Source of the DNA: Planctomycetales bacterium
GTDB taxonomy: Bacteria > Planctomycetota > Planctomycetia > Planctomycetales > Planctomycetaceae
NCBI GenBank assembly: GCA_028285345.1
Contig: JANQPT010000012.1
Coordinates: 1-64,000, forward strand
Direction: 5' to 3'
Length of the DNA stretch: 64,000 nucleotides
The notes under the pieces are model-generated. The model had not been told where the DNA came from. It saw only the letters and a program-made list of their open reading frames with translations, and did no database searches. Positions 35,031 to 44,017 of this stretch are shown here, one piece after another; the first letter of the stretch is position 1; each line of letters starts with the position of its first letter. Position numbers and translations under genes: made by a program.

Positions 35031-35117
35031 GGTTGTGTGCCACTGGCTTTGCCAGTGCAAGTCTCACTGACGCTGATACTAATGAAGCACTGGCGGAGCC
35101 AGTCGCACCCCTATTTT
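35031..35117. repeat. Two-hairpin palindromic element (REPIN-like)
   Basis: Hairpin 1 is CACTGGC-ttt-GCCAGTG at 35041-35057; hairpin 2 is ACTGGC-gga-GCCAGT at 35089-35103. The outer flanks (GTGTGC before, CGCACCC after) are inverted relative to each other, so the whole ~75 bases form a larger imperfect palindrome. A run of T follows at 35113-35118. It lies between the two DUF1559 paralogues and may end the first transcript. Confidence 0.65.
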
Positions 35118-35260
35118 TTAGTTTGACAAAGCACTAGCGTTTCTAAGATTCCATGATCGAACCGCGGAAGATCGGCAACTGACTCGCATTCCGTTGCCAG
35201 TTGGCTTCGCACCCGCCAAATCACCCTCACTACGGTTTAGAAAGACGGCCGCAATACGAC

Positions 35261-36925
35261 ATGATTCAAACTCTCAAATCGCGACGATTCGCGCTGATCT
35301 TATTTCCACTTCTGCTCGTGACCGCTGCGGCAACTTCGGCTCGCGCAGCTGAGAAAGGGAAAATCAATCTCGACCACATCCCGGAGGAGGCGTTTGCGGC
35401 GGCGGTATTTCAGCCGCAAAAACTGCTCTCCCGGCCGGACTTTGAACTGATGCCGGTTGAAATCGTGGAGGCGGCCGGCAAACAGGCGCTCGGATTCAAT
35501 CCGCTGGAAATTGAGACGGCGATCGGATTTATTTCCTTCACCGGACGAGGTGCGCCGGATGAAGTCGGCGTTGTACTGCACTTTACCAAGCCCCAGAAAA
35601 TCGGCGGCGAACTCACAGCACGAATGAAACCGGTCGAGTATAATGGCGTCAAATACCTAGCGAGCGATGTCAACCACGAAGTGGGATACTGCTTGTTCAA
35701 TGAGAAGACGATCCTCATCGCACCGGTGGCGACTTTGGAGTCGATGATTGACAATAAATTCAGTAACAGCCCGCTGCGCACCTTGATAGCGTCCACTGGT
35801 ATCGCCTCTGATGCGACGGCGTTTGTGGCAATGGAGCCGATCCGCCCGCTGCTGAACCAAGCGGTCGGCATGGCGCCCCCCTTGCCGGGACCGATGCAGT
35901 CGTTGTTGGCGATCCCCGATCAGGTCGACTCTGTGCGGATCGACGTCAATCTCGATGTGAGGCGTGCCAGCTCAATCACGCTCACCAGCAAAGACGCCGC
36001 CACGGCCGAAGAAGTGGAGAGGACGCTCACCGACGCCCTCGCATTCCTCAAACAAGTATTGCTCCAGCAGGCGGCCGCTGAATTGCGGAATGGCGACAAC
36101 CAAGTGCAGCAGGCGTTGCTGCGCTACTTCACCCGGTTGGGGGACGTCGTCGAAAAGGAATTAGAGCCGGTTCGCAAGGGGAACGACGTCGCGATTGCGG
36201 TGAAAGTCAAACCGAGCTACGCCGCTGCTCCGGCGATGATGGCCATGTTGCTGCCGGCCATCGTGAAAGTTCGGATGGCCGCACACCGCATGCAGTTTCG
36301 TGATCAACCGGCTGCAGCTGTCGCTGTAGCGGCCCCTCGCGATCAAGTCCGTCAACAACTGAGACAAATCGCAATCGGGATGCATAATCATCACGATGTA
36401 TACTCAGAGTTTCCCGCGCACGCGAATTACAAAAAGAACAAGCCACTCCTCAGTTGGAGAGTCCACCTGTTGCCGTTTTTGGGTCAAAAAGCACTCTATG
36501 ACAAATTTCATCTCGAAGAGCCGTGGGACAGCCCCCACAATAAGCAGTTGATTAAGCAGATGCCGGACGTCTATAAGAACGGCGCCATCGACCATAGCAA
36601 GTTCAAGACGAACTACCTCGTCGCGTTCGGAAAGGGAACGATATTTCGTGGCGAAGATCCTTTGATCATCCAGGACATTACCGACGGCACTTCGAATACA
36701 ATTATGGTTGTCGAAGCCGACGAAGACCAAGCGGTGATCTGGACCAAGCCCGCAGACTTGAAGTATGACGAAAAGAGGCCGCGGCGAGGGTTGGGCACGC
36801 TTCGCAAGAACGGATTTAATGTCCTGTTCGCCGACGGCAGCGTCCGGCTGATTGACAACAAAATCGACTTGGACAAGCTGCGTGCGTTATTTACTTCAGC
36901 CGGTGCCGAAGTGGTGAACTTTTGA
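35261..36925 (+). CDS. DUF1559 protein with N-terminal extension, copy 2
   Basis: 554 residues from the ATG at 35261, with a signal peptide ending near ARAAEKG. It is a paralogue of the 33.4-kb gene over its whole length (compare KINLDHIPEEAFAAAVFQPQKL with NVDVAHIPDIAVAAVVIHPKKL), so a tandem duplication is likely. The DUF1559 part begins around residue 345. Its pilin-derived stretch is more diverged (LLPAIVKVRMAAHRMQFR) and an Ala/Val-rich insert follows. The C-terminal LFADGSVRLI is kept. The function of the duplicated domain is unknown. Confidence 0.83.
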   Translation: MIQTLKSRRFALILFPLLLVTAAATSARAAEKGKINLDHIPEEAFAAAVFQPQKLLSRPDFELMPVEIVEAAGKQALGFNPLEIETAIGFISFTGRGAPDEVGVVLHFTKPQKIGGELTARMKPVEYNGVKYLASDVNHEVGYCLFNEKTILIAPVATLESMIDNKFSNSPLRTLIASTGIASDATAFVAMEPIRPLLNQAVGMAPPLPGPMQSLLAIPDQVDSVRIDVNLDVRRASSITLTSKDAATAEEVERTLTDALAFLKQVLLQQAAAELRNGDNQVQQALLRYFTRLGDVVEKELEPVRKGNDVAIAVKVKPSYAAAPAMMAMLLPAIVKVRMAAHRMQFRDQPAAAVAVAAPRDQVRQQLRQIAIGMHNHHDVYSEFPAHANYKKNKPLLSWRVHLLPFLGQKALYDKFHLEEPWDSPHNKQLIKQMPDVYKNGAIDHSKFKTNYLVAFGKGTIFRGEDPLIIQDITDGTSNTIMVVEADEDQAVIWTKPADLKYDEKRPRRGLGTLRKNGFNVLFADGSVRLIDNKIDLDKLRALFTSAGAEVVNF

Positions 36926-37142
36926 GCGGATTCTGAGCTTGCAGCTTTGATCCGGGACTCTGCTTCCTGCGTTGATCATCTTGCGAACCGACTCGCAGCG
37001 TTCAATTTCCGTCCCCGGGCGTTCGTCGTGGTGGGCGAATGTTGGCGGGTTCGTTAAGATTTTGCATTCTGCAGCGAACAGGCTCTTATTAAGAGTCCGT
37101 CCGTTTGAAGCTCACGTACCGGAATCCATCAAGGAGCCCCCC

Positions 37143-38093
37143 ATGAAATCTCGAATTTATTCTGTGACGACGATCGTCGCGCTGTTGGCCTTATCCGGGA
37201 CAACATACGCTCAAGAGGCCGTCCAGCTCCGTTACAAAGCGAAAGAGGGCGACAAGACAATCTATAAGAGCGTGGTCTCCCTCGATCAAACACAGACAAT
37301 TATGGGGAACGAACTGAAGAACAAGAATCGGCAGGTCGACTACACGACTTACACGGTCAAGAAAGTCGCCAAGGACGGCACAATCGCGTTTGAAACGAAA
37401 AATGAACGTCTGAAGGTCGATGCCAGTTTCGGGATGGCCGGGAACTATAAATTCGATTCGCAGTCCGACGAACGCGACAGCGCCAGCCTGCTCGGCGCTG
37501 CACTGACGCCGTTGTATGAACGGCTGAGCGGAGCCGTGCTGACGTTGGATGTTTCACCCCTCGGCAAAGTCAAGAAGTTGAAGGGATATGAGGAACTCGT
37601 CAAAGACGTCCTAAAAGGCAATGCGATTGCTCAGCAGTTCGCCGGTGGTGGCACGGATGCGGCCGCCCTCTCCGGGTTCCAGGACTCGTTTGCGATCCTA
37701 AAGTCCGGAGCGGTCAAACCGGGCGATTCCTGGGAGGAACCTTACAAACTGAAGCTGCCCAAAATGGGAGAGTTCGAAGGGAAACGGATCTATACGTATG
37801 AGGCGGCTGACAAGGTGGGATCGACGCCGACGATCAAGTTGTCCGTGACACTTGAACTGAGCGGCGAACTCGACATCGACGCGGGTGACGCGAAAGTTTC
37901 GGGAATGTTCGAGTTGGACGATTCGTCCGGCACGATTCAATTCGACCCGGCGGCCGGGCGGCTGGTCTCATTAGAGGTCGAGCAATCGTTCTCCGGTGAT
38001 CTCATGGTCGAAGCAGGTGGCAATACCATCCCGATCGAGTTTGAGCAAACCATCAAACACTCCCGCAAGCTGGTGGATAAGATCCCCGAATGA
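37143..38093 (+). CDS. DUF6263-like secreted protein
   Basis: 316 residues from the ATG at 37143, supported by a strong AAGGAG seven bases upstream; the longer frame from 36972 is rejected. The signal peptide is MKSRIYSVTTIVALLALSGTTYA. The remainder is beta-rich with repeated Lys/Asp turns (LRYKAKEGDKTIYKSV, YTTYTVKKVAKDGTIAFET, LTLDVSPLGKVKKLKG, LKSGAVKPGDSWEE). This pattern fits DUF6263, a family of unknown function common in planctomycetes. Acidic beta strands near the C-terminus suggest a periplasmic or surface sandwich. There are no catalytic residues to point to. Confidence 0.65.
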   Translation: MKSRIYSVTTIVALLALSGTTYAQEAVQLRYKAKEGDKTIYKSVVSLDQTQTIMGNELKNKNRQVDYTTYTVKKVAKDGTIAFETKNERLKVDASFGMAGNYKFDSQSDERDSASLLGAALTPLYERLSGAVLTLDVSPLGKVKKLKGYEELVKDVLKGNAIAQQFAGGGTDAAALSGFQDSFAILKSGAVKPGDSWEEPYKLKLPKMGEFEGKRIYTYEAADKVGSTPTIKLSVTLELSGELDIDAGDAKVSGMFELDDSSGTIQFDPAAGRLVSLEVEQSFSGDLMVEAGGNTIPIEFEQTIKHSRKLVDKIPE

Positions 38094-38147
38094 CCTGATT
38101 TGTCGCGACAGGCCGCCCCTGCGATGGTGGGGGCGAGTCGGTCGATC

Positions 38148-38939
38148 TTAGACGGTCAACTGCCCGCGGAGCGTCGTAAACGCGCGGCCGGACAGCTCAA
38201 CGCGGTCAGCATTCAGCCTCAACCGCAATACGCCGCCGCGGGATGAGGCTTGGTAAGCCAAAAGGTCGCTCTTGCCGAGCTTCGTGCTCCAATGGGGAGC
38301 CAAGCAACAGTGAGCGGACCCGCAGACGGGGTCTTCATTCACGCCGCAATTGGGGGCGAAGAAACGGGATAGAAAATCGAAATCCCCCGACGCACTCGCC
38401 GCCGTCACAATCACGCCGCGGACCGGGATTTCCGCCAGCAGGCGGAAGTCGGGAGTGATCGACTTGAGAACTTCCTCCGACTCGACTTCCGCCAACAAGT
38501 CCATCCGGTTGCGGCCGACATAAACCGGAGTCACTCCCAGTGCTTCAGCCAGCTGCGCCGGCGTTTCCGCTGCGGCTTCCGGTTCCGACGGAAAATCGAG
38601 TCGGATCCATCCATCGTCATAGTCGGCGGTCAGCAGGCCGCTGTTGGTGGCAAAGCGGGCCGTTGTGCCGAAGTCGAGATACTTCTCACTCCATAAGACG
38701 TGTGCCGCCGCCAGCGTTGCGTGACCGCACAGGTCGACTTCAACAGTCGGCGTAAACCAACGCAGCCGAAACACCTCGTCCTGACGCCACAAAAACGCGG
38801 TTTCAGAGAGGTTCATTTCGGCGGCAACCGACTGCATCCAAGCGTCCTCACGCGGCTCGGGCGCGACACAAATTGCAGCCTGATTCCCGGCAAACGGCCG
38901 CTCGGCGAACGCGTCGACGATGATAATTTCCTGTGTCAT
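38148..38939 (-). CDS. PhzF family isomerase/epimerase
   Basis: 263 residues, the normal family length. The N-terminus MTQEIIIVDAFAERPFAGNQAAICV and the segment EMNLSETAFLW carry the catalytic Glu; the C-terminal half has RFFAPNCGVNEDPVCGSAHCCLAPHW. PhzF catalyses the isomerisation step of phenazine synthesis, but most bacterial homologues are not phenazine enzymes and act on unknown substrates. The gene follows the MFS transporter with a 25-base gap, so the two probably share a transcript. No phenazine genes are nearby. Confidence 0.88.
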   Translation of the reverse strand: MTQEIIIVDAFAERPFAGNQAAICVAPEPREDAWMQSVAAEMNLSETAFLWRQDEVFRLRWFTPTVEVDLCGHATLAAAHVLWSEKYLDFGTTARFATNSGLLTADYDDGWIRLDFPSEPEAAAETPAQLAEALGVTPVYVGRNRMDLLAEVESEEVLKSITPDFRLLAEIPVRGVIVTAASASGDFDFLSRFFAPNCGVNEDPVCGSAHCCLAPHWSTKLGKSDLLAYQASSRGGVLRLRLNADRVELSGRAFTTLRGQLTV

Positions 38940-38964
38940 GCTTGCCTGGCTTTCTCAGTTGCTG

Positions 38965-40332
38965 TCACTCGGCATTGTTCATCTCGTGCGGTGTCTGTTC
39001 AATATCAGGTTGCCCTGCCCACTTTGCCGGTTCACGAATCGGAATGATCCACAGCAGTGTCATCGCCCGGCCGACAAACGAAACTGCGAACAGCGCAAAG
39101 TAAGGATTCAATTCCGTCCCGAACCACGGAACGGTCCACTTAAAACCGGCAAGCCGCTCGAACATAATCCCGCCCAAAATCCCGCTCAGCCCGGCGATCA
39201 GCCCGGCAACGTGCCGAAACAGAGCGATGTTCGCGGCGTTGTCGCTGGGCGGGGAGAGTTTGAGCATCAAGTTCGGTGCCGCAATATTCACCGCACCCCA
39301 GCCGCCCCACATCACGTACGCTCCAAAGACCCACCACCAGGCATTGAGGTTCGCCAAATAGAAAAACGGCATCGCCAGTGCCGTGGCGAACACGCCGGCG
39401 CTGAGTACTTTCTTATTGCCGAACCGGTCGGAGATGATCCCCGTCCGCCAGGAGATGGGAATCTGCACCAATTTCATAACGCTGGACAGCAGATAATAGG
39501 TCCCCAGCGAAATCGACAGCGGGCCGTACAGGAACTTGAAGACGACGACTTGGGTCAGACCACTCCAAAAGGCAAGCCACCAACTGTAACAACAGAGCAA
39601 ACAGAACTGCGGGTCGGAGAGCGCTCGTCTGATTCCGCGCAGAGTGACGCTTTCGCCGAAAACCGGACGGCCTTGATACGACAGATTACCCGATACTTTT
39701 TGGATTGGAATCGACGGCAAGCGGAGCATCGGAAAAATTGAAGCGATGAGCAGACCAAACCCCAGCAACATCGTGACCATCAGCGCCAGCAGCGCCTGGT
39801 CGTCCGAATAGGTTTGCCGCCAATAACCGCGCGCATAACCCGCCACGACTGGAACGACCAACAGAACCACCAGTGACGCGATTTGTCGCACTGCAAAGAA
39901 TCGGCCCCAGCGTTGCTGGGGAACCAGGTCGGACAGCCATGAAAAATAGGCAACAAACGCAACCGCCTGTGCCGACTGTGCAACTGCCAAAAATGCGATC
40001 ATCACCCAAACCGGGTCAACTCCGCTTGGCCGCAGTTGAGGAATCGCCAACAATGGAATTCCCAGCAGTGCCGCTCGCGAGATCAGCGAACAGATCAGCC
40101 ACGTTCGTTTCCTGTCCCCAAGCGCGTCGATTAAGAATCGGCCCGCCAACGCGGTGATGCCGACGGTTTCCGGCGTCGCCAACAACACCGCGAGCACAAA
40201 AGAGCTTGCGCCCAACTCCGAGGCGAAATAGCTCAGAAATCCGCCCGACGTCAGCGCATTCCCGGCGGTCCACAGCATCGAGTTGAGCAACACGGCGCGG
40301 GTCGTCTGCTGGAGGTCGTCTGCCGGATTCAA
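38965..40332 (-). CDS. MFS transporter, 12 TM
   Basis: 455 residues from a TTG start (40332) backed by GGAG six bases upstream; the next in-frame ATG is 18 codons in. Hydrophobic segments fall regularly over residues 15-430, consistent with a two-halves MFS permease. A charged DALGDRKRTWLI loop matches the family's cytoplasmic loop motif (GxLaDrxGRR-like), and DRFGNKKVLSAG is the corresponding loop in the second half. The substrate cannot be predicted. It is the first gene of a probable two-gene unit with the PhzF enzyme. Confidence 0.85.
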   Translation of the reverse strand: MNPADDLQQTTRAVLLNSMLWTAGNALTSGGFLSYFASELGASSFVLAVLLATPETVGITALAGRFLIDALGDRKRTWLICSLISRAALLGIPLLAIPQLRPSGVDPVWVMIAFLAVAQSAQAVAFVAYFSWLSDLVPQQRWGRFFAVRQIASLVVLLVVPVVAGYARGYWRQTYSDDQALLALMVTMLLGFGLLIASIFPMLRLPSIPIQKVSGNLSYQGRPVFGESVTLRGIRRALSDPQFCLLCCYSWWLAFWSGLTQVVVFKFLYGPLSISLGTYYLLSSVMKLVQIPISWRTGIISDRFGNKKVLSAGVFATALAMPFFYLANLNAWWWVFGAYVMWGGWGAVNIAAPNLMLKLSPPSDNAANIALFRHVAGLIAGLSGILGGIMFERLAGFKWTVPWFGTELNPYFALFAVSFVGRAMTLLWIIPIREPAKWAGQPDIEQTPHEMNNAE

Positions 40333-40433
40333 GTGCGGCTCCGTTCACAGTCTCACAGTCATTCGGCGGCATTCTCCCGGCCGCATGATAGCAACTCGTT
40401 GCGGTCGATGCAGGCTCACGAGGATAAGGGTGG

Positions 40434-40557
40434 CTGGGGTCGACGCGATAGCGTCGCCCCCAGGTTATCGAGGTGAACCCTATTTTTCGAACGATCGATC
40501 TTGGACGAGGGTGCCGTCAATATCCTGGGGGCTTCGGCGGACGCCTCAGACCCCAGG
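40434..40557. repeat. Palindromic element with two large hairpins
   Basis: Hairpin 1 spans 40434-40463: CTGGGG, CGACGC, loop gata, GCGTCG, CCCCAG, with one mismatch. Hairpin 2 spans 40524-40557: CCTGGGG at the left, CCCCAGG at the right, with internal CGGCG/CGCCT pairs. The two stems share the CTGGGG...CCCCAG ends and are 60 bases apart. The element fills the gap between dihydroorotase and the MFS gene. It is a different sequence family from that at 35.0 kb but has the same two-hairpin design. Confidence 0.65.
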
Positions 40558-40564
40558 CACGCAT

Positions 40565-41800
40565 TCACCGGACAGGTTGCCCGCGATGGAAGACCGCTTC
40601 AACACTGCCGGGGAATGTCACACCCTCAAACGGCGACCAGCCGCACTTGGTTTTCAGATCCTCGCGGCGGATCGTCGTCGGGCGGGAAAGATTGAGCACT
40701 GTCAGCGAGGCCGTAAAACCCGGCTCGATTCGCCCGAATTTGAAAGGCGCCACGTAGGGATTGACGAATCGACCAGGGTTCTCGGCACAGAATGCGGCGA
40801 CTTGTTGCACGGCAAATTCCTGTTCCAAGATCAGCCACGTTGCGAACGCCCCGTAGGTGTCCAGGTGCGGCTGGCCGGAGATTCCCTGCGCTTTTTCTTC
40901 GAGCGTGTGTGGGGCGTGGTCTGTCGCGAGATAGTCGAGCGTTCCCTCGCGCAGCGCGGCAAGCATTTGCTTGCGGTCGCCAAGGCTCCGTAGCGGCGGA
41001 TTCATCTGCATCAGGCCGCGGTTTTCCTCAGTAATGCCGGACGTATCGAAATAGAGGTGATGCGGCGTGACTTCGCAGGTCACGTCCAGTCCCTTCTGCC
41101 GAGCGGCGCGGATCAGCGGCAGGCCTTCGCCGACCGAATAGTGGCACAGTTTGCCTTTGAGGCTGTATTTTTCAATCATCTGCAGCGCAAATCGGGTCGC
41201 GGAGATTTCACACTCCGCCGGCCGCCGCAATTCGTGCGTCGATGCCGCGCGGTGCCGCTCGAGCAGTTCGGGGTCCTCGCAGTGAAAGCTGACGCACTGA
41301 CCGCGGTAATGCGACAGCGTTTCGTCCAACTCGGCCAACGTAGTAAAGAACAGGTCCCCCACGCTCGGCCCCATATAGGCTTTGTAGGGTACGGGAAAGG
41401 AAAGTGGCCGCGTGCCGGGGCCGATTCCCGCATAGAGCGTCACCTGAATCGGCACTTCGCGCGATTCCAGATGCCGTTGTTTCGCGCGGTATGAGTCGTC
41501 GTCGATGGGAGCCGCGGGATTGTTCGGCATGTCGGCCACCTGCACGACCCCGCCGTGAACCGCCGCCGCCGCCGCGGTGCGGAAATCCTCCTTATACGTT
41601 TCCTTCTCACTCACATCGTCGCGAGCATGAATGTGAATATCGCCCATGCCGGGAAAGATCACGCAATCGTCGCCAAATTCGACGTCCGGCGTGCCGAGGT
41701 TCTCGCCGACGTCGGTGATCGTTTCGCCGTCGATGCGGATTTGCCCGGTCCACTCGCGGTCCGAGTTGGCAAAATGGCCGGCGATGATGGTTGATGTCAT
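40565..41800 (-). CDS. pyrC: Dihydroorotase (class I)
   Basis: 411 residues, the class I length. The metal motif GDIHIHARDD supplies His56, His58 and Arg60. The rest of the active site is also present: MPNNPA (substrate Asn), PYKAYMG (carbamylated Lys), SFHCEDP and LCHYSVGEG (metal His), and DYLATDHAPHT (catalytic Asp). This is the amidohydrolase that closes carbamoyl-aspartate to dihydroorotate in pyrimidine synthesis. Other members of this superfamily (allantoinase, hydantoinase) differ in these motifs. No pyrB or other pyr genes are adjacent. Confidence 0.86.
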   Translation of the reverse strand: MTSTIIAGHFANSDREWTGQIRIDGETITDVGENLGTPDVEFGDDCVIFPGMGDIHIHARDDVSEKETYKEDFRTAAAAAVHGGVVQVADMPNNPAAPIDDDSYRAKQRHLESREVPIQVTLYAGIGPGTRPLSFPVPYKAYMGPSVGDLFFTTLAELDETLSHYRGQCVSFHCEDPELLERHRAASTHELRRPAECEISATRFALQMIEKYSLKGKLCHYSVGEGLPLIRAARQKGLDVTCEVTPHHLYFDTSGITEENRGLMQMNPPLRSLGDRKQMLAALREGTLDYLATDHAPHTLEEKAQGISGQPHLDTYGAFATWLILEQEFAVQQVAAFCAENPGRFVNPYVAPFKFGRIEPGFTASLTVLNLSRPTTIRREDLKTKCGWSPFEGVTFPGSVEAVFHRGQPVR

Positions 41801-41885
41801 TGGGGTGCGCCCGCTTCTTAATTCAAGTGGAGCCGTCAGTCTCGATCTCGATTTAGGTCCGTACCGACGTTACTTACTGTCCAGG

Positions 41886-42161
41886 TTAGTCATGGAATAT
41901 TGCGATGCTAGATACCAATTCAACGACGATCGAGATTCCACAGAGGATCAATACGAAACTGACAACCCTGGAGACCAGTCCGCGATGAGATCGGGAATCG
42001 AGGACAAAAAATCCCACGGCGGCGACCGCGTGGACAAGAGCACCGTATAATCCAAGACTGTCTCCAGGCGCCGACTTGACTACATTGAGGAATACGGCGA
42101 TTGCGAGGCAGGCAAGCCCTATCACAAGATAAACGCGGCTCTGAGAATGCGAATCGCTCAT
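41886..42161 (-). CDS. Small three-TM membrane protein
   Basis: 91 residues from the ATG at 42161, preceded by GAGGG six bases upstream. A GTG at 42200 would overlap the TGA of the upstream flavoprotein gene (GTGA) and add 13 residues, so coupling is possible either way. Three hydrophobic helices occur (about residues 10-28, 37-52 and 65-87), linked by short polar loops. No family is recognised. Position suggests it is co-transcribed with the flavoprotein but its job is unknown. Confidence 0.55.
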   Translation of the reverse strand: MSDSHSQSRVYLVIGLACLAIAVFLNVVKSAPGDSLGLYGALVHAVAAVGFFVLDSRSHRGLVSRVVSFVLILCGISIVVELVSSIAIFHD

Positions 42162-42196
42162 TTTGCCCTCAGTTCGGCACGAGCAATTATGGACCG

Positions 42197-43618
42197 TCAC
42201 GCAAGAGCAGGTGTCAGATATTTGTCGACTTCATTGGAAATGATCACCCCATAATTGACCGCGCCCAGCCAGCCCGACATGATGATGCCGACCGAGCCGG
42301 CGTGGTACAGCCCTTCAATCTGCTCCGGAAGCTCCTTGCTGACTTTCAGGCCCTCGAATTTCGTCCCGAACGATGCCCCCTGCAGGTGCCGCGTGTAGTG
42401 TTTGAACGTGCAAGGAGTGGACGCTTCAATGTGATCGACTTTTTCACGGATGCCGGGCACATACTGCTCCAAACAATCGAGCGTCGTTTCGCACAAGTCC
42501 TCTTTTGAGGCTTGGTAATCTTCCGGGGAAAGGTCGGCCCAGTCGCGGTAGTTGGCATTGGTGGAGGAGACGATCAGGTGCCGGTCGCTGCCGGGACGGG
42601 TCTCGGGATAGTAGAACGAAAACGTGCGGCTGCTGACGTTGCGGCTGAGCATCGCGTCGACGTCGAACCCGGTATGTTCGGAGTGAAACAGCAAATCGCC
42701 GCACGGTTCAAACCCGACGCCCGGTTTGAGCGCAATATAAACCTGGCAACTACTGTTATTCAGCCGAACGCCTTGGGTCTCCTCGACAAACGAGCGGTCG
42801 AAATGCTCCTCGCCGACGAGATTCAGAATGGTCGACTTGATATTCGCGTTGGAGACCAGCGCGCTGCAGCCGATGCGTCGTCCGTTGACGACAACACCCG
42901 TCACCTTGCGTTCGGGGGAGACTTCGATCTTCTCCACCAGGCATCGGATCCGCAAATCGACGCCGTTCTCCAGCATCTCGGCTTTCATTTGATTGACCAA
43001 ATGGTCGGTGCCGCCCTGAAACGTAAACACCCCTTTGCTCATGAAATTTGAGAAGACGATGCCGTAGGTCAGCGCGGGATCTTCCAGGGTCGAGCCGTTG
43101 GCATAGGTAATCGGCTCCATCAACAGCCGGACGACGTCGTCCCGTCCCGGAAAAAATTCGTCGAACAACTGCCGCGTCGTCTTGGACTGATCGTCGAAGA
43201 AGTTCATCTTGCGGGCGGTGTCGAAGAACCGTTTGACCGTCTCCGGCGCAATGTCGAACTTTTCGATGAGCAGCTTGGTGAAGTCTTCGCGATTGAAGGT
43301 GGTCGTCAGTGAGAACTGCGGGTTCTCAAAGCGAATCCCCTTGAGTTGCACGATCGAGTCGGCAATTTCCTGCGTCCAATATTTGCGGCAGCTCTTGACC
43401 ATGCCGACCGGAAAGCCGTGCAGCGAAATGTCAAAAATATGCCCGCCGCGGCGTTTGAACCACGTCGCCATGCCGCCCAGCTGATAGTGGTGTTCCAGCA
43501 GCAGTACCGAGTGGCCGGCGCGGGCGAGGATGTTGGCGGAGGTCAATCCCGCCAATCCGCTGCCGATGACAATGACATCGTAGTGATCGCGGGCATCTTG
43601 CAAAAAGTCGCGGGGCAT
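42197..43618 (-). CDS. Carotenoid-desaturase-like FAD oxidoreductase
   Basis: 473 residues from the ATG at 43618, just before the dinucleotide fold; the frame's earlier part (to 43876) is basic and not family-like. The FAD-binding motif is [21 protein letters not shown], followed by [13 protein letters not shown] and a CrtI-type C-terminal [13 protein letters not shown]. This is the phytoene-desaturase/CrtO/retinol-saturase superfamily. No other carotenoid genes are visible, so the substrate is open. A downstream three-TM protein is probably co-transcribed. The enzyme is likely cytoplasmic or peripheral on the membrane. Confidence 0.85.
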   Translation of the reverse strand: MPRDFLQDARDHYDVIVIGSGLAGLTSANILARAGHSVLLLEHHYQLGGMATWFKRRGGHIFDISLHGFPVGMVKSCRKYWTQEIADSIVQLKGIRFENPQFSLTTTFNREDFTKLLIEKFDIAPETVKRFFDTARKMNFFDDQSKTTRQLFDEFFPGRDDVVRLLMEPITYANGSTLEDPALTYGIVFSNFMSKGVFTFQGGTDHLVNQMKAEMLENGVDLRIRCLVEKIEVSPERKVTGVVVNGRRIGCSALVSNANIKSTILNLVGEEHFDRSFVEETQGVRLNNSSCQVYIALKPGVGFEPCGDLLFHSEHTGFDVDAMLSRNVSSRTFSFYYPETRPGSDRHLIVSSTNANYRDWADLSPEDYQASKEDLCETTLDCLEQYVPGIREKVDHIEASTPCTFKHYTRHLQGASFGTKFEGLKVSKELPEQIEGLYHAGSVGIIMSGWLGAVNYGVIISNEVDKYLTPALA

Positions 43619-44017
43619 TCGTGAAGTTGTTCTCTCTATCCCAAAGAGGAGCCGCGGCAGCGGTTTGATCACTTGCTGGAGAGCGTCCTGACCAGCAGCG
43701 GAGGCCCTGCGCATCAAGTCTACAGCACGAAGCCGGGGAAGCTGCCGAAATCCGAAGCCTAAGCTTAGCGGGTGAAGCCAGTGGGGTTCAACTCTCGTCC
43801 AACGAATTCGATAACGTTTAGCGTATTGATTCCTGCGATGTTGATCAATTGCCCGTTTGAGCACGAAGGCAGCCAATTGGTTGCGTCAAAACCCTCACCG
43901 CGGGAACCGATTGCAGCCTGATCGAGCCGGGGCTACGATAAACTCATCGCCCCTAGAAATGACCGGTCTGACTTGATCGTTTCTGTGCCGCGTCCATTTG
44001 TAACCGAGGAGTTCTCT

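Noticed and set aside
38148..38939. Phenazine biosynthesis cluster
   Set aside because: Only a PhzF homologue is present, with an MFS transporter; no other phz genes are nearby and most PhzF proteins are unrelated to phenazine.
38920..39741. Plus-strand frame of 273 codons
   Set aside because: It is antisense to the MFS transporter; the product is Arg/Pro/Gln-rich with no hydrophobic or catalytic pattern.
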